A stretch of DNA of 64,000 bases from Microbacterium sp. KUDC0406 (GCF_021582875.1 NZ_CP091138.1:2108001-2172000); one strand, 5' to 3'. Numbered from the stretch's first letter, positions 27,455 through 35,972 are shown. The notes: generated by a model not told the origin, from the sequence alone. A program made the numbers and translations.

Positions 27455-27981
27455 GATGACATCCTCCCAGCAGCGCACTCAGCACCACAGATCAGGTGTC
27501 ACCTATGCGTGCAGCAGACCCGAGGAAAACGCCGGCAACGACGTCCCCGCACCAGCAGAAACCTCCTCGCACGCGGAGGCACCCCCCTCAGCAGCATCCG
27601 CCCACACCCACGCAAGGAGGAAAACGCCGACAACGACGCCTCCCCACCAGCAGAAACCTCCTCGCACGCGGAGGCACCGCCCTCAGCAGCATCCGCCCAC
27701 ACCTGCGCAAGGAGGAAAACGCCGGCAACGACGCCTCCCCACCAGCAGAAACCTCCTCGCACGCGGAGGCACCCCCCTCAGCAGCATCCGCCCACACCCG
27801 CGCAAGGAGGAAAACGCCGACAACGACGCCTCCCCACCAGCAGAAACCTCCTCGCACGCGGAGGCCCCCCAGCAGCATCCGCCCACACCCACGCAAGGAG
27901 GAAAACGCCGACAACGACGCCTCCCCACCAGCAGAAACCTCCTCGCACGCGGAGGCACCGCCATCTCGGTCGACGCGGCCG

Positions 27982-28470
27982 TCAGTCCTCGAGCACCCGC
28001 TGCACGAGGTCGTGCATGCGGCGGCGCGTGCCGTCCAGCCGCATGTCGACCTGCCCGGGCGCGAGCACCTCGTTGGGCGCGAGCGGATGCGCCAGCCGTA
28101 CGTTCTCATGGCACGACAGATCGGCGCACACGTAGGTGCCGACCGTGTCGCCGCGGCTGCCGCGCTCGCCCGCGCGCCGCGCGGCCCAGAGCGCGACCTG
28201 GTTGCCCGGTTGCATGGTGTGGCAGATGTTGCACATGCCTGAGCGCGTGCGCCCGCCGCCGGCGGTCTGCAGCACGATGCCGACGGTGCTTCCCTCGTGC
28301 TCGAGCAGCACATACCCGCGGCGCGATGACGACGGGTCGCGCCAGGCGAAGAAGTCGAGGTAGTCCCAGTCCGTGAGCAGGAAGTCGTGCGGCAGTTCGA
28401 TCAACCGCAGTTCGTCGTCGCCGGCGTTGACGAAGGATGCCCGGACGTCGGCCTCGGTCAGCGGATGCAT
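27982..28470 (-). CDS. FBP-domain (treble-clef zinc finger) protein
   Basis: 162 residues of the FBP family, related to the C-terminal zinc finger of FusB/elongation factor G-binding proteins. Likely zinc ligands are C and C/H in MCNICHTMQPG and C and C in VCADLSCHENVR, followed by an Arg-rich end (DGTRRRMHDLVQRVL). The FusB relatives bind ribosome-associated EF-G; here the role is unknown. The start is supported by TAGACT six bases upstream. The repeat array ends 19 bp beyond its stop. Confidence 0.8.
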   Translation of the reverse strand: MHPLTEADVRASFVNAGDDELRLIELPHDFLLTDWDYLDFFAWRDPSSSRRGYVLLEHEGSTVGIVLQTAGGGRTRSGMCNICHTMQPGNQVALWAARRAGERGSRGDTVGTYVCADLSCHENVRLAHPLAPNEVLAPGQVDMRLDGTRRRMHDLVQRVLED

Positions 28471-31270
28471 CGCCTCAGTCTATGCAGGCGGGTTCCCGAC
28501 CCGCCGCCCCGCATCGCGTCGGAGATCTGCAGCATCCCGGACGCCGATGCGCGGCAGGCTCCGCGATTCTGCAGATCTCCGAGATGATGCCGCGGCACCG
28601 GGCCCGCCCACGACTCACCCCTCACGTCGAAGATGCCGTGCGCGCCGCGCTCCGCGTCGATCATGAAGTGCGAGACGAACGGGTAGTGCCCCGCCTCGGG
28701 GAAGGTCAGCTCGACGAATCCGCCCTGCGCCGGCATCAGCCCGAGCGCCTGCGACCCCGTGTCCGGCGACCGGTTCAGCAGATACCGCCCCTCCGCCCAG
28801 ACCGTGTCGAACTGCCCGCCGATCACATGGAAGCTCGACGACCTCTCGATCCCGGCATCCAGCACCCAGACCCGCACGCGCTCCCCGACAGAGGCCGGTA
28901 GAGGCGCGTGGTCGTACTGGTTCGCGTAGCCGTTGAACACGACCAGATCAGGATCGCGCGTCGCGATCCTGTCGACGTCGACCTCGCCGCCGTCGTGGTC
29001 GCCCAGGTAGTACTCCCCTGCACCAGCACGTAGCTGCGATCGACGGCCGGCAGGTCGTCGGGCTCGATCACGACCGCTCCGTACATGCCGTTCGCGATGT
29101 GCGCGGTCATCGGCATGGTCGAGCAGTGATACATCCAGATACCGGCGCGGGTCGCGGTGAACGTGTAGGTCAGGCTCTCGCCCGGCGCGATCGTGCGCAT
29201 CGGCCGGTCGGGAGCGAGCGACCCGGCGTGGAAGTCGATCGAATGCCCCATGGAGCCGTCGTTCACGAGCGTGATCTCGAAGGTGTCGCCGACGCGCCCG
29301 TGCAGCACCGGTCCCGGCGCGGTGCCGTTGTAGGTCCAGAGGGTCTGCGTCACTCCCGGAGCGACCTCGGTCTCGACATCGCGCGCGGTGAGGGTCAGCC
29401 TCCGATGCACAGGGCCATCGGATGCCGGCAGAGCCGGCAGCTCGGCGTCGTACGGCGAGAAGTCCTCGCCCGGGTCGGCCATCAGATCGATGGCTCCGGA
29501 TGCCGCGTGATCGCCGTGCTCCCCGGCATCCGACGAACCGGCATCCGACGAACCGGCATCCGACGCGCCGGCATCCGTACTCGCGGATCCGGCCGCCGCG
29601 CCCGTCGCGACGATCGTCATCGTCATGCCCATCTGCCGGTGTCCGATGATCGAGCACCAGCCGTCGAGGTCGGCGGTGATCACGCCGACGTCGATGGTCT
29701 GCGATTCGCCCGGCGCGAGCCGACCGCCGGCGATGCCGTTCGCGAACACGAGATCGTGCACCTGCTCGGTGTCGGTGTTCGTCAGCTCGATCACCAGCCG
29801 CGTGCCCGCGGGCACCTCGATGTGGCTGGGCGTGAAGCGCATGTCCGCGGCCTCGACCTGCACGGTCTTGACCGGAGCATCCGCATCGCCGGCCGGCGCG
29901 GCCGACCAGCCGAACCCGGCCGGATCCGCTGCGGCGGGTACGGCGACCGCGAGCACCACGGCGAGCAGTCCCGCCACGGCCTGACCGGCGCGACGACCGC
30001 GCGGCTGCCGCCCCTCCGGCACGATCGGGCCCTCGCCCGGTTTCTCGAGTCGGAGCCCGCCGGCCTTCGCCCGGCGCTGCGCGCGCATCGCGAGGAACAT
30101 GATCGGCAGGAACGACGCCATCGCGATCAGATAGAGCATGGATGCCACCACCCGCGACAGGCTCGACACCGGCAGCGCGCACACGGCGAGCGCGGCGTTC
30201 GCCGTCGTCACCCGCCAGGCGGCGCCCCGGTCGAACGCGGCCGTGCCGGTGCGCACCGGACTCGGCCCGCCGCCCAGCACCACGGGCACCAGGTAGCTGA
30301 GCGCTCCGACGAGCACCTGCGCGGCGAACCCGGCAGCCAGGTACGGCACGACGGCGTCGAGCAGCGCCGACACCGCGGCGAATCCCGTTCCGTCGGCGAA
30401 CGCGACGATCGTGCCGGCGATGAGCATCGCGACGACCCCGGCCCACCAGATCAGCGCCATCCCGACCGACATCGCCGAGAAGCTGCGCGGAGGCTTGCTC
30501 TGCGCTGACCGCCACAGCGAGACGCCGATCACGATCAGCCCGCCCAGATAGCCCGCCAGGCCGAGGACGAGAACCGGCAGCCAGGCGAGCGCTGCGCCGA
30601 AGGCGGCGACCGAGACCCCGGCGGCGAGCCAGGGCAGGGCGCGGGCCGCGCCGTCGGCGGCGTGCGCGTCCGCACGGGTGCGCAGGATCGTCGGCCACAG
30701 CGTGACGACCGTGCCGGCGACGGTGAGCCCGATCCAGCCGAGCACGTTGATCAGCGCGTGCGCGAGCACGAGGTTGGGCAGGTCACCGCCGCGCGCCAGC
30801 AGCGCGCCGAGGGCCGCGCCGACGGTGAGCAGCGCTGCCGCGGCGATGTAGTACCTGACCGTTCGGCCGAACCGCCCCGGCATGCTGCGTCGGGCGCGGC
30901 GGTACAGGCTCGCGCCGTGCCAGGCGACGGCGACGATGAGGGATGCCGCGCCGGCGGCCGTGACGGCCCAGATGCCGCTGAGCACGCCGGCGATCACCAG
31001 CACGGCGCCGCCATTGGACAGGATGAGCCGGATGGTCTGCGTACGGACATCCGCCGGCGTCGCCCGGCCGCGCAGCAGCGCCCAGGAGAAGTACTGGCTC
31101 CACACCAGGATCGCGTGCGTGACGGCGCCGAGCAGCAGCAGATGGATCATCAGCCAGCCCGGCATCGGCAGGGCACGGTGGGCGACGGCGGCCACGACCG
31201 TCAGCAGCAGCCACACGACGGTCGGGATGTCGCGCATCGGCTGGAACCCGCGGTTCCTGACGGCGGTCAC
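28458..31270 (-). CDS. membrane domain - cupredoxin - copper nitrite reductase (NirK-type) fusion, frameshifted
   Basis: About 937 residues after correction. Residues 1-400 hold 10-12 membrane segments with conserved His (VTHAILVWSQYFSWALLRG, VLAHALINVLGW). After a further membrane segment comes a cupredoxin (VHDLVFANG, WCSIIGHRQMGM: His, Cys, His, Met of a type-1 copper), a SDAGSSDAG linker, and two NirK domains. Type-1/type-2 copper ligands are visible: GHSIDFHAG, YHCSTMPMTAHIANGM, SSFHVIGG and FVSHFMIDAERGAHG. This is the layout of enzymes reducing nitrite to NO. The frame breaks at 29015-29018, a C run one base short (VLVQG-EYYLGDHDG). The GTG at 31270 overlaps the previous stop. Confidence 0.88.
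28477..28482 (-). promoter_or_regulatory. -10 box of the FBP-domain gene (leaderless)
   Basis: TAGACT on the minus strand, six bases before the ATG. Confidence 0.5.
28519..28582. repeat. palindrome with 14-bp arms inside the 3' end of the NirK fusion gene
   Basis: TCGGAGATCTGCAG (28519-28532) and its exact complement (28569-28582). In the minus-strand frame it encodes DLQNRG...SGMLQISD, the non-conserved last 40 residues of the copper protein. Confidence 0.8.
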
Positions 31271-32646
31271 GACTTCTGCCCCTGCCCGAGCACCGCACTC
31301 GTCAGCGCCGTCACGACGAACAGCAGCAGCGCGACCACCCCGAGCACTCCGCCGAGCTGCCAGCCCACCGGCATCCCGAGTCCGTCACCGATCCACAGCC
31401 GCACGATCAGCGCGACCTGCAACAGCCCGATCGGCGCCCAGAACGCCGGGCGGTACGGCAGGGCGATCCGCAGCACGGCGGGCAGGATGCTGGTGGCGTG
31501 CGCCATGATCATCGAGAACACGTAGCCGAGGAACACCGCGTGCACGACCGCGTCGTAGGCGCGCTGCTCGGTGGGCGCGCCGAACAGCAGGACGACGCCG
31601 GCCACCGCGAGCCACACGTACCCGGCGAGGATGCACGCCGCCATGTACCGCGTCACCCCGGCTGCACGGATCGTGCGCCGCGCGACGTCGTGCACCAGCA
31701 GCCAGCCCACGAGCGAGAGCAGCACGATGCCGAGCAGGATCGCCCCGGCACCGGGGAAGACCGTGCCGACGACGAGCGCGGCCGTGATCGCCCACGCGTG
31801 CACCAGAAGACGGATGCCGGCACCCGCGCCCATCGTGATGCGTGCGAGCTCCACGCGCTCGGCCGCGATCGTCAGCACGACGAAGCCGATCAGCCACGGG
31901 AGCACCCGCGTCAGCGAGTCCTGACCGATCCAGATGAGCGCACCGGCGAGGCCGAGCCCGGCGGCGAGCAGCTGCGTGAGCAGCGCAGCGTCGTACTGCC
32001 GGCGCCAGAGCGGGATGTAGAGCAGCACGAACGCGGCCGCTCCCACAGCGAGCAGGGTCTTGCCGATCGGCAGCGGCACCGCGGTCACCAGCAGCAGGAT
32101 GCCGCCGGCGCCGAGCAGCGCCGGGGCGAGGTAGCCGTACCAGCGGCCGAGCGCGGTAGCGCGCTCGAGAGCGATCAGCGTTCCGACGAAGCCCAGCACC
32201 AGCAGCATCCCGTGCACGTCGGGAAGGCGATCCGCGGTGACCGGTGCGGGCAGGCCGAGCAGGAGGAGGCCGGCGTCGAGGCCGGCGAGCAGGGCGAGAC
32301 CTGCGGGCAGCAGCCAGATCAGGCGCCAGGACGGGGTTCGTCTCGTGGTCGCTCCGGCTCCCCCGGTCGTTGAGCGAGCGAAGCCTTCCCCGCCGGTCGT
32401 TGAGCGAGCGAAGCGAGACGAAACACCCTCACCCCCGCCGGAAGACTCACTCCGTTTCGCCTCGGTCGCTGGCGCTCCCTCACTCAACGACCCGCGGGAA
32501 ACGCCCTCACCCTCCCCGGTCGTTGAGCGAGCGAAGCGAGACGAAACGCCCCCACCCTCCCCGGAAGACTCACTGCGTTTCGTCTCGGTCGCTGGCGCTC
32601 CCTCGCTCAACGACCCGCGGGAAACGCCCTCACCCTCCCCGGTCAC
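31267..32646 (-). CDS. NnrS-like multi-pass membrane protein with repeat-derived N-terminus
   Basis: About 12 membrane segments; NnrS-type proteins bind haem and copper and relieve NO stress. The core begins TPSWRLIWLLPAGLALLAG; conserved His are in LPDVHGMLLVLGF, LLVHAWAIT, VVHAVFLGY and MAHATSILP. The only usual start codons are the GTG at 32646, which overlaps the regulator stop as GTGA, and two TTG codons within the repeats. Using the GTG, the first ~105 residues translate family A repeats (RGSLSEGAPATETKRSESS and FARSTT units). It sits between the regulator and the NirK fusion, all with 4-bp overlaps. Confidence 0.8.
   Translation of the reverse strand: MTGEGEGVSRGSLSEGAPATETKRSESSGEGGGVSSRFARSTTGEGEGVSRGSLSEGAPATEAKRSESSGGGEGVSSRFARSTTGGEGFARSTTGGAGATTRRTPSWRLIWLLPAGLALLAGLDAGLLLLGLPAPVTADRLPDVHGMLLVLGFVGTLIALERATALGRWYGYLAPALLGAGGILLLVTAVPLPIGKTLLAVGAAAFVLLYIPLWRRQYDAALLTQLLAAGLGLAGALIWIGQDSLTRVLPWLIGFVVLTIAAERVELARITMGAGAGIRLLVHAWAITAALVVGTVFPGAGAILLGIVLLSLVGWLLVHDVARRTIRAAGVTRYMAACILAGYVWLAVAGVVLLFGAPTEQRAYDAVVHAVFLGYVFSMIMAHATSILPAVLRIALPYRPAFWAPIGLLQVALIVRLWIGDGLGMPVGWQLGGVLGVVALLLFVVTALTSAVLGQGQKS
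32365..32625. repeat. family A repeats with an in-frame 123-bp tandem duplication
   Basis: Five family A cores in alternating orientation. The block starting GGTCGTTGAGCGAGCG at 32395 is duplicated at 32518, a 123-bp period (41 codons), so the minus-strand frame of the NnrS-like gene stays open through both copies. Confidence 0.85.
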
Positions 32647-33296
32647 GACGCGACCCGCAGGTGCAGGACGCAGGCGCCGTCGGCCGCGAACGGCAGCAGT
32701 TCGGCGTCCGCACTCTCGGAACGAGTGCGGGCGAGCCCCTCGATGAGTCCCTCGTGCACCGCGCACACGACGTCGGACCTGCGGGACGCGGCGGCGAGCA
32801 GCGGGCAGCTGCGCAGAATGATCGGGTCACCGGCATCCGTGTCATCGGGAGCGAATCCCTGTTCGCGCATGACCTCGAGCACGAGCGCGCGCGGGTCACT
32901 CGTCGACCGTCCCTCGGCGAGCTGGGCGCCCCAGGTGCGGCCGGCGGACCGGGCCTCCTGCACCGGGTGTTCGCTGGTGCGGACGAGCCCTTCGGCGAGG
33001 GCCAGTGCGAGGCCCGCGTAGGGAGCTTCAGCTGTGCTGCCGGCCGCACTCCAGCGCAGTGACGGGCGGCCGCGACCGGACGGCGCCTCCTTCTCTCGCA
33101 CGATGTGACCGTCGGCGAGCAGACGCTCGAGGTGCCCGCGCACGGTGTTCTCGTGCAGGCCGGTCGCGGCGACCAGTTCGGCCGTGGATGCCGGATGGGC
33201 CTCGATCTCGCGCAGGATGCGTTCACGGCTGGAGGAGTGCCGCCGATCATCCGATGTCCTGCGACGGTTTTCCCCGGCGCTCAGCTTATTTTCCAC
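32643..33296 (-). CDS. winged-helix transcriptional regulator with C-terminal cysteines
   Basis: 217 residues from the GTG at 33296, supported by TACACT seven bases upstream. The N-terminal winged helix is ERILREIEAHPASTAELVAA then TGLHENTVRGHLERLLADGH (about residues 20-70). The C-terminal half has Cys in RSCPLLAAASRRSDVVCAVHEG and a third in GACVLHLRV, a spacing that could hold an iron-sulfur cluster or sense NO, as in SufR-like proteins. Position at the head of the nitrite/NO operon and divergent from a DUF2249 gene fits an NO- or redox-responsive regulator (inference). Confidence 0.8.
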   Translation of the reverse strand: MENKLSAGENRRRTSDDRRHSSSRERILREIEAHPASTAELVAATGLHENTVRGHLERLLADGHIVREKEAPSGRGRPSLRWSAAGSTAEAPYAGLALALAEGLVRTSEHPVQEARSAGRTWGAQLAEGRSTSDPRALVLEVMREQGFAPDDTDAGDPIILRSCPLLAAASRRSDVVCAVHEGLIEGLARTRSESADAELLPFAADGACVLHLRVAS

Positions 33297-33303
33297 GGGA
33301 TCT

Positions 33304-33309
33304 AGTGTA
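33304..33309 (-). promoter_or_regulatory. -10 box of the nitrogen-oxide operon (leaderless)
   Basis: TACACT on the minus strand, seven bases before the GTG. It lies in a short AT-rich divergent region (33286-33313) shared with the DUF2249 gene. Confidence 0.5.
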
Positions 33310-33355
33310 ATAAACTCAGCGGTGAACCCGCATCCGGGTGAGGACGGAGAAAACC

Positions 33356-33670
33356 ATGGCGAACAACGAGATCCACCACTCACGGTCCGAGGCCGTCGAT
33401 CAGAGCCCGACCGCGGGCTGCACCTGCGGCGAGCACGACGAGGAGCTGCCCGAACTCGACGTGCAGACCATTCCGCACGCCATCCGGCACGCGGCGATCT
33501 TCGGCGCCATCGAGTCGCTGCGTCCTGGCTCAGCGATGGTCGTCTCGGCCACGCACGACCCGGTGCCCCTGCTCACGCAGCTCGAGGCGAAGCATGGGGA
33601 CCAGTTCCGCACCCGGTACCTCGACGAGGGCCCGGAGCGCTGGCGCATCCTGGTGCGCAACGTCGGCTGA
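33356..33670 (+). CDS. DUF2249 domain protein
   Basis: 104 residues from the ATG at 33356 with GGAG eight bases upstream. The N-terminus has Cys/His (GCTCGEHDEE) that could bind metal; the DUF2249 core follows: ELDVQTIPHAIRHAAIFGAI, GSAMVVSATHDPVPLLTQL and WRILVRNVG. DUF2249 proteins often occur with denitrification, NO and haem-copper oxidase genes. It is divergent from the NirK-NnrS operon and probably shares its regulator. Confidence 0.88.
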   Translation: MANNEIHHSRSEAVDQSPTAGCTCGEHDEELPELDVQTIPHAIRHAAIFGAIESLRPGSAMVVSATHDPVPLLTQLEAKHGDQFRTRYLDEGPERWRILVRNVG

Positions 33671-33704
33671 CCGGTCCTGCGCCGGTGCACTGTTCCGATC
33701 CGGC

Positions 33705-33799
33705 CTCGACACCCGCCTCGGGTCGAGAACGAGCTGGTCGAGGCGAAGATCGCGATCGCCAGGATCGAAGGCCCCGAACGCCGGCTGCAGCGCCTGTGA
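33705..33799 (+). pseudogene. fragment related to the coiled-coil protein at 5470
   Basis: LDTRL, then, one base out of frame, ENELVEAKIAIARIEGPERR and QRL before TGA. The protein at 5470 ends DTKLSTRIDSVQSELVEVKI and AIARIE, so this is a decayed 3' end of a paralogue. No start codon. Confidence 0.7.
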
Positions 33800-33843
33800 T
33801 CGCCGCATCGCCTCGATTTCCGGAGCGGCGTCACGGCGGGTAA

Positions 33844-33849
33844 TATGAT
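33844..33849 (+). promoter_or_regulatory. -10 box of tRNA-Tyr
   Basis: TATGAT, 44 bp upstream of the mature tRNA 5' end, in a local AT-rich patch (TAATATGATT). Confidence 0.5.
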
Positions 33850-33893
33850 TCTTCGCGCCCCCGGTTGGCTGTTCAAGTCGGACGGGTGTGCAT

Positions 33894-33976
33894 GGCGAGT
33901 TGCCCGAGCGGCCAAAGGGAGCTGACTGTAAATCAGCCGCGGAATGCTTCGGGGGTTCGAATCCCTCACTCGCCAC
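33894..33976 (+). tRNA. tRNA-Tyr (anticodon GTA)
   Basis: 83-nt class II tRNA. Acceptor GGCGAGT/ACTCGCC, anticodon stem CTGA/TCAG around loop CTGTAAA, a long variable arm (CCGCGGAATGCTTCGG) and T arm GGGTTCGAATCCC. Confidence 0.97.
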
Positions 33977-33983
33977 CCACAGA

Positions 33984-34016
33984 ACCGAGACCCTCGCGAA
34001 GCGGGGGTCTCGGTTC
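33984..34016. terminator. bidirectional terminator after tRNA-Tyr and pfkB-type gene
   Basis: AACCGAGACCC (33984-33994) pairs perfectly with GGGTCTCGGTT (34006-34016), followed by CGTT on the plus strand. Confidence 0.8.
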
Positions 34017-34025
34017 GTTAACGCC

Positions 34026-34955
34026 TCAGCTTCCCTGCACCCCTCGGTCCGACTCGGCCAGGGACTCGGGAGTGCGCAGCAGGCCGCCCTCGGCGCGGCA
34101 CGTCGCGGCGGCGATCAGCATCGCCCGGTCCAGGAGCGCCTGCCACCCCGCATCCGACGAGGGCGCGCCTTCCACGAGCCCTGCCGCGACCGCGGCGAGC
34201 GTCGCGTCACCGGCACCGACGGTGTCGACGATCCGGCCGGGCAGCGTCGTGATCGGGGCCGTCACCACTCCGGCATCCGTGTCGAGCACGGCCCCGTCGG
34301 CACCCGCCGTCGCCAGCACGGCGGTCGCTCCGGCGGCGCGCAGTCGCTCGCGCAGGGCCTCGAGATCTCCGTCGTAGAGCAGCGCAGCGTCGTCCGCTCC
34401 GACCTTGACCAGCGAGGCTCGAGCCGCCAGTCGTTCGAAGCCGCGCACGAACTCGTCGCGGTCCGTGAGCATCCCCGCCCGCGGGTTGGGATCGATGGCG
34501 AGCGGCGCTTCGCCCAGCGCGTCGACCAGGGCGTCCGTCTCGGCGGGCACGTCGAACGGGAAGCAGCTGACGGCCACGATCCCCGCATCCGCGATCGCCC
34601 TGCGCGCGGCATCGTCGTAACGGATGCTGCGCCGCTGCGCGGCCTCGTTGAACACGTACTCCGGCTCGCCGTTCGGCGCGCGGCTCACGACGGCGCGCGA
34701 GGAGCCCAGCGCGGACGGGCTCTCGACCAGCGCGACGCCATGGTCGGCCAGGTACTCGCGGATGTGCGCGCCCGGCTCGTCCGCGCCGACCATCGCGATG
34801 AGCGTCACCGGCACGCCGAGTCGGCGCAGGCCGACCGCGACGTTCAGTGCGGCACCGCCGACGAGTTCGCGCACGCCGCGGTCATCCCGGATCTCGTCGA
34901 TCAGGGCGTCTCCGATGACGACCGCGCCGCGTGCCGTTTCCTGCTCCTGCTCCAT
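34026..34955 (-). CDS. PfkB-family carbohydrate kinase
   Basis: Ribokinase/fructokinase-type kinase, 309 residues. It begins with the family substrate-binding segment VIGDALIDEI and VGGAALNVAVGLRRLG; the ATP-binding/catalytic signature DTVGAGDATLA (Asp is the base) lies at about residue 250. Other conserved pieces are DPNPRAGM and VKVGADDAALLY. Fructokinase or a related sugar is likely; the sequence does not settle it. A TAGTCT box six bases upstream supports the ATG at 34955. Confidence 0.92.
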   Translation of the reverse strand: MEQEQETARGAVVIGDALIDEIRDDRGVRELVGGAALNVAVGLRRLGVPVTLIAMVGADEPGAHIREYLADHGVALVESPSALGSSRAVVSRAPNGEPEYVFNEAAQRRSIRYDDAARRAIADAGIVAVSCFPFDVPAETDALVDALGEAPLAIDPNPRAGMLTDRDEFVRGFERLAARASLVKVGADDAALLYDGDLEALRERLRAAGATAVLATAGADGAVLDTDAGVVTAPITTLPGRIVDTVGAGDATLAAVAAGLVEGAPSSDAGWQALLDRAMLIAAATCRAEGGLLRTPESLAESDRGVQGS

Positions 34956-34961
34956 CCCGCG

Positions 34962-34967
34962 AGACTA
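34962..34967 (-). promoter_or_regulatory. -10 box of the PfkB-family gene (leaderless)
   Basis: TAGTCT on the minus strand, six bases before the ATG. The stretch 34968-35173 is GC-rich low-complexity DNA (CTCCGGCGCCCC units) without a gene. Confidence 0.5.
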
Positions 34968-35173
34968 TCGCGCCGCCCCGACGTCGACTGGCTCCGGCGC
35001 CCCCTCTGGCTCCGGCGCCCCAATGGCTCCGGCGCCCCCACTCGCCGACACCCCTCCTTGTTGCCGCCGCCCCTCCGCAGCAGCCGACAACCAGGCGGGG
35101 CCTCGACAACCAGACAGGGCGTCCCAAACCCCGACACCCCTCCGGGTTGCCGAGACCCCACCGCAGCAACGAG

Positions 35174-35245
35174 CAACCAGACGGGGTCTCGGCAACCAGA
35201 CGGGGTCTCGGCAACCAGACGGGGCCTCGGCAACCGGACGGGGCG
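35174..35245. repeat. 19-bp tandem repeats
   Basis: CAACCAGACGGGGTCTCGG at 35174-35192 and 35193-35211, a one-base variant at 35212-35230 and a partial copy at 35231-35245. More decayed copies extend upstream to about 35080. Confidence 0.9.
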
Positions 35246-35299
35246 CCACGCAGACGGGGGTTCGGCGCGTTTCGTGCGCGACGCAGCGAGGCCCAGGAC

Positions 35300-35305
35300 T
35301 AGCCT
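35300..35305 (+). promoter_or_regulatory. -10 box of the lipoprotein gene (leaderless)
   Basis: TAGCCT, six bases before the ATG at 35312. Confidence 0.5.
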
Positions 35306-35311
35306 GTGGCC

Positions 35312-35905
35312 ATGAGAGCCGCGCGCGTGTTCGCCATCGCCGCCGCCGTCGCGGCATCCGTCCTGCTCGCGGGCTGCGCGCCTGCGGCATCCGATCCGGG
35401 CGACGCCGACACGAAGCCGACGACGTCGTCGACGAAGGGCACGGATGCCGGCGACAAGACGCCGTCCCCCACGGCGACGCCGACCGTGAAGCCGGTGGCG
35501 ATCCCGAAGGACTGCCGGAACATCCTCTCGGCCGCCGTGCTCGCCCAGCTGAAGGACGTGCCGCTGAACGACAAGGCCTTCGGCCCCTCCGGCACACTCG
35601 ACGACGGATCGCTCAAGTGCGTGTGGGGCGACCCGCAGGCCGACACGACGGGACTCGTCACGACGATCGAGCACGAGCGCAGCGGAGCGGCCCTGGAGAA
35701 GCTCAACGCCCTGATGGACGAGGGCTACACCTGCTACACGCCCGACGAGGGCACCCGCTGCGAGAAGGTCTGGAAGAACGAGGACTACCCGGTTACCGAC
35801 GGCCGCACGCTGTTCTACCGGCAGGGTGTGCTCATCGACACCCAGTACTCGAACCTCGCCCCGAAGGGCTATACCGACGCGATCATCGCGAGCATCTGGA
35901 ACTGA
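35312..35905 (+). CDS. secreted lipoprotein, DUF3558-like, unknown function
   Basis: 197 residues. Signal peptide MRAARVFAIAAAVAASVLLAGC with lipobox LLAGC (Cys at 22), then a Thr/Ser/Asp-rich linker (about 25-60) and a globular domain with four Cys (DCRNILSAAV, LKCVWGDP, YTCYTPDEGTRCEKVW) likely forming disulfides. The CVW.DP pattern is like DUF3558-type actinobacterial lipoproteins. Exported and lipid-anchored by Lgt/Lsp. Confidence 0.85.
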   Translation: MRAARVFAIAAAVAASVLLAGCAPAASDPGDADTKPTTSSTKGTDAGDKTPSPTATPTVKPVAIPKDCRNILSAAVLAQLKDVPLNDKAFGPSGTLDDGSLKCVWGDPQADTTGLVTTIEHERSGAALEKLNALMDEGYTCYTPDEGTRCEKVWKNEDYPVTDGRTLFYRQGVLIDTQYSNLAPKGYTDAIIASIWN

Positions 35906-35972
35906 CCCAGGCCCGCGCGAGCCACCCGCCCGGGAGGAGGTCGCAGGTTCAGGAGGAGGATCCTCCGCGAAA

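Larger units (their letters stand above)
26230..27521 (-). mobile_element. complete IS3-family insertion sequence
   Basis: 1,292 bp. Terminal inverted repeats are 25 bp (26230-26254 and 27497-27521, one mismatch), beginning GGGTCTGCTGCAC. A 3-bp target duplication GAG is at 26227-26229 and 27522-27524. Removing the element and one GAG rebuilds GCAAGGAGGAAAAC, the array consensus. Two overlapping reading frames with a slippery site are as expected for IS3. All parts look intact, so the copy may be active. Confidence 0.93.
26035..27962. repeat. tandem array of ~95-bp repeats, split by an IS element
   Basis: Seven units start at GCAAGGAGGAAAACGCC: 26035, 26127, 26222 (interrupted), 27612, 27707, 27802 and 27893. 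Unit length is 91-95 bp. Each unit has GGAGGAAAACGCC, ACCAGCAGAAACCTCCTCGC and a CCTCC-TCGCACGC-GGAGG hairpin. Small variants (GCCGGC/GCCGAC, GTCCCCGC/GCCTCCCC, CACCCAC/CACCTGC) distinguish units. The array fills the gap between the enoyl-CoA hydratase promoter and the end of the FBP-domain gene. No coding function is evident. Confidence 0.93.

Noticed and set aside
26035..27962. CRISPR array
   Set aside because: Units are adjacent ~95-bp repeats without unique spacers, and no cas genes are present.
27499..28313. Protein-coding frames through the repeat array
   Set aside because: The unit length is not a multiple of three, so the same DNA is read in changing frames; frames are open on both strands only because of GC-rich codons.
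33286..33313. Palindromic operator TTATT...AATAA between the regulator and DUF2249 genes
   Set aside because: The arms are unequal (a two-base offset) and can be explained by AT-rich -10 sequences, so I do not call it an operator.
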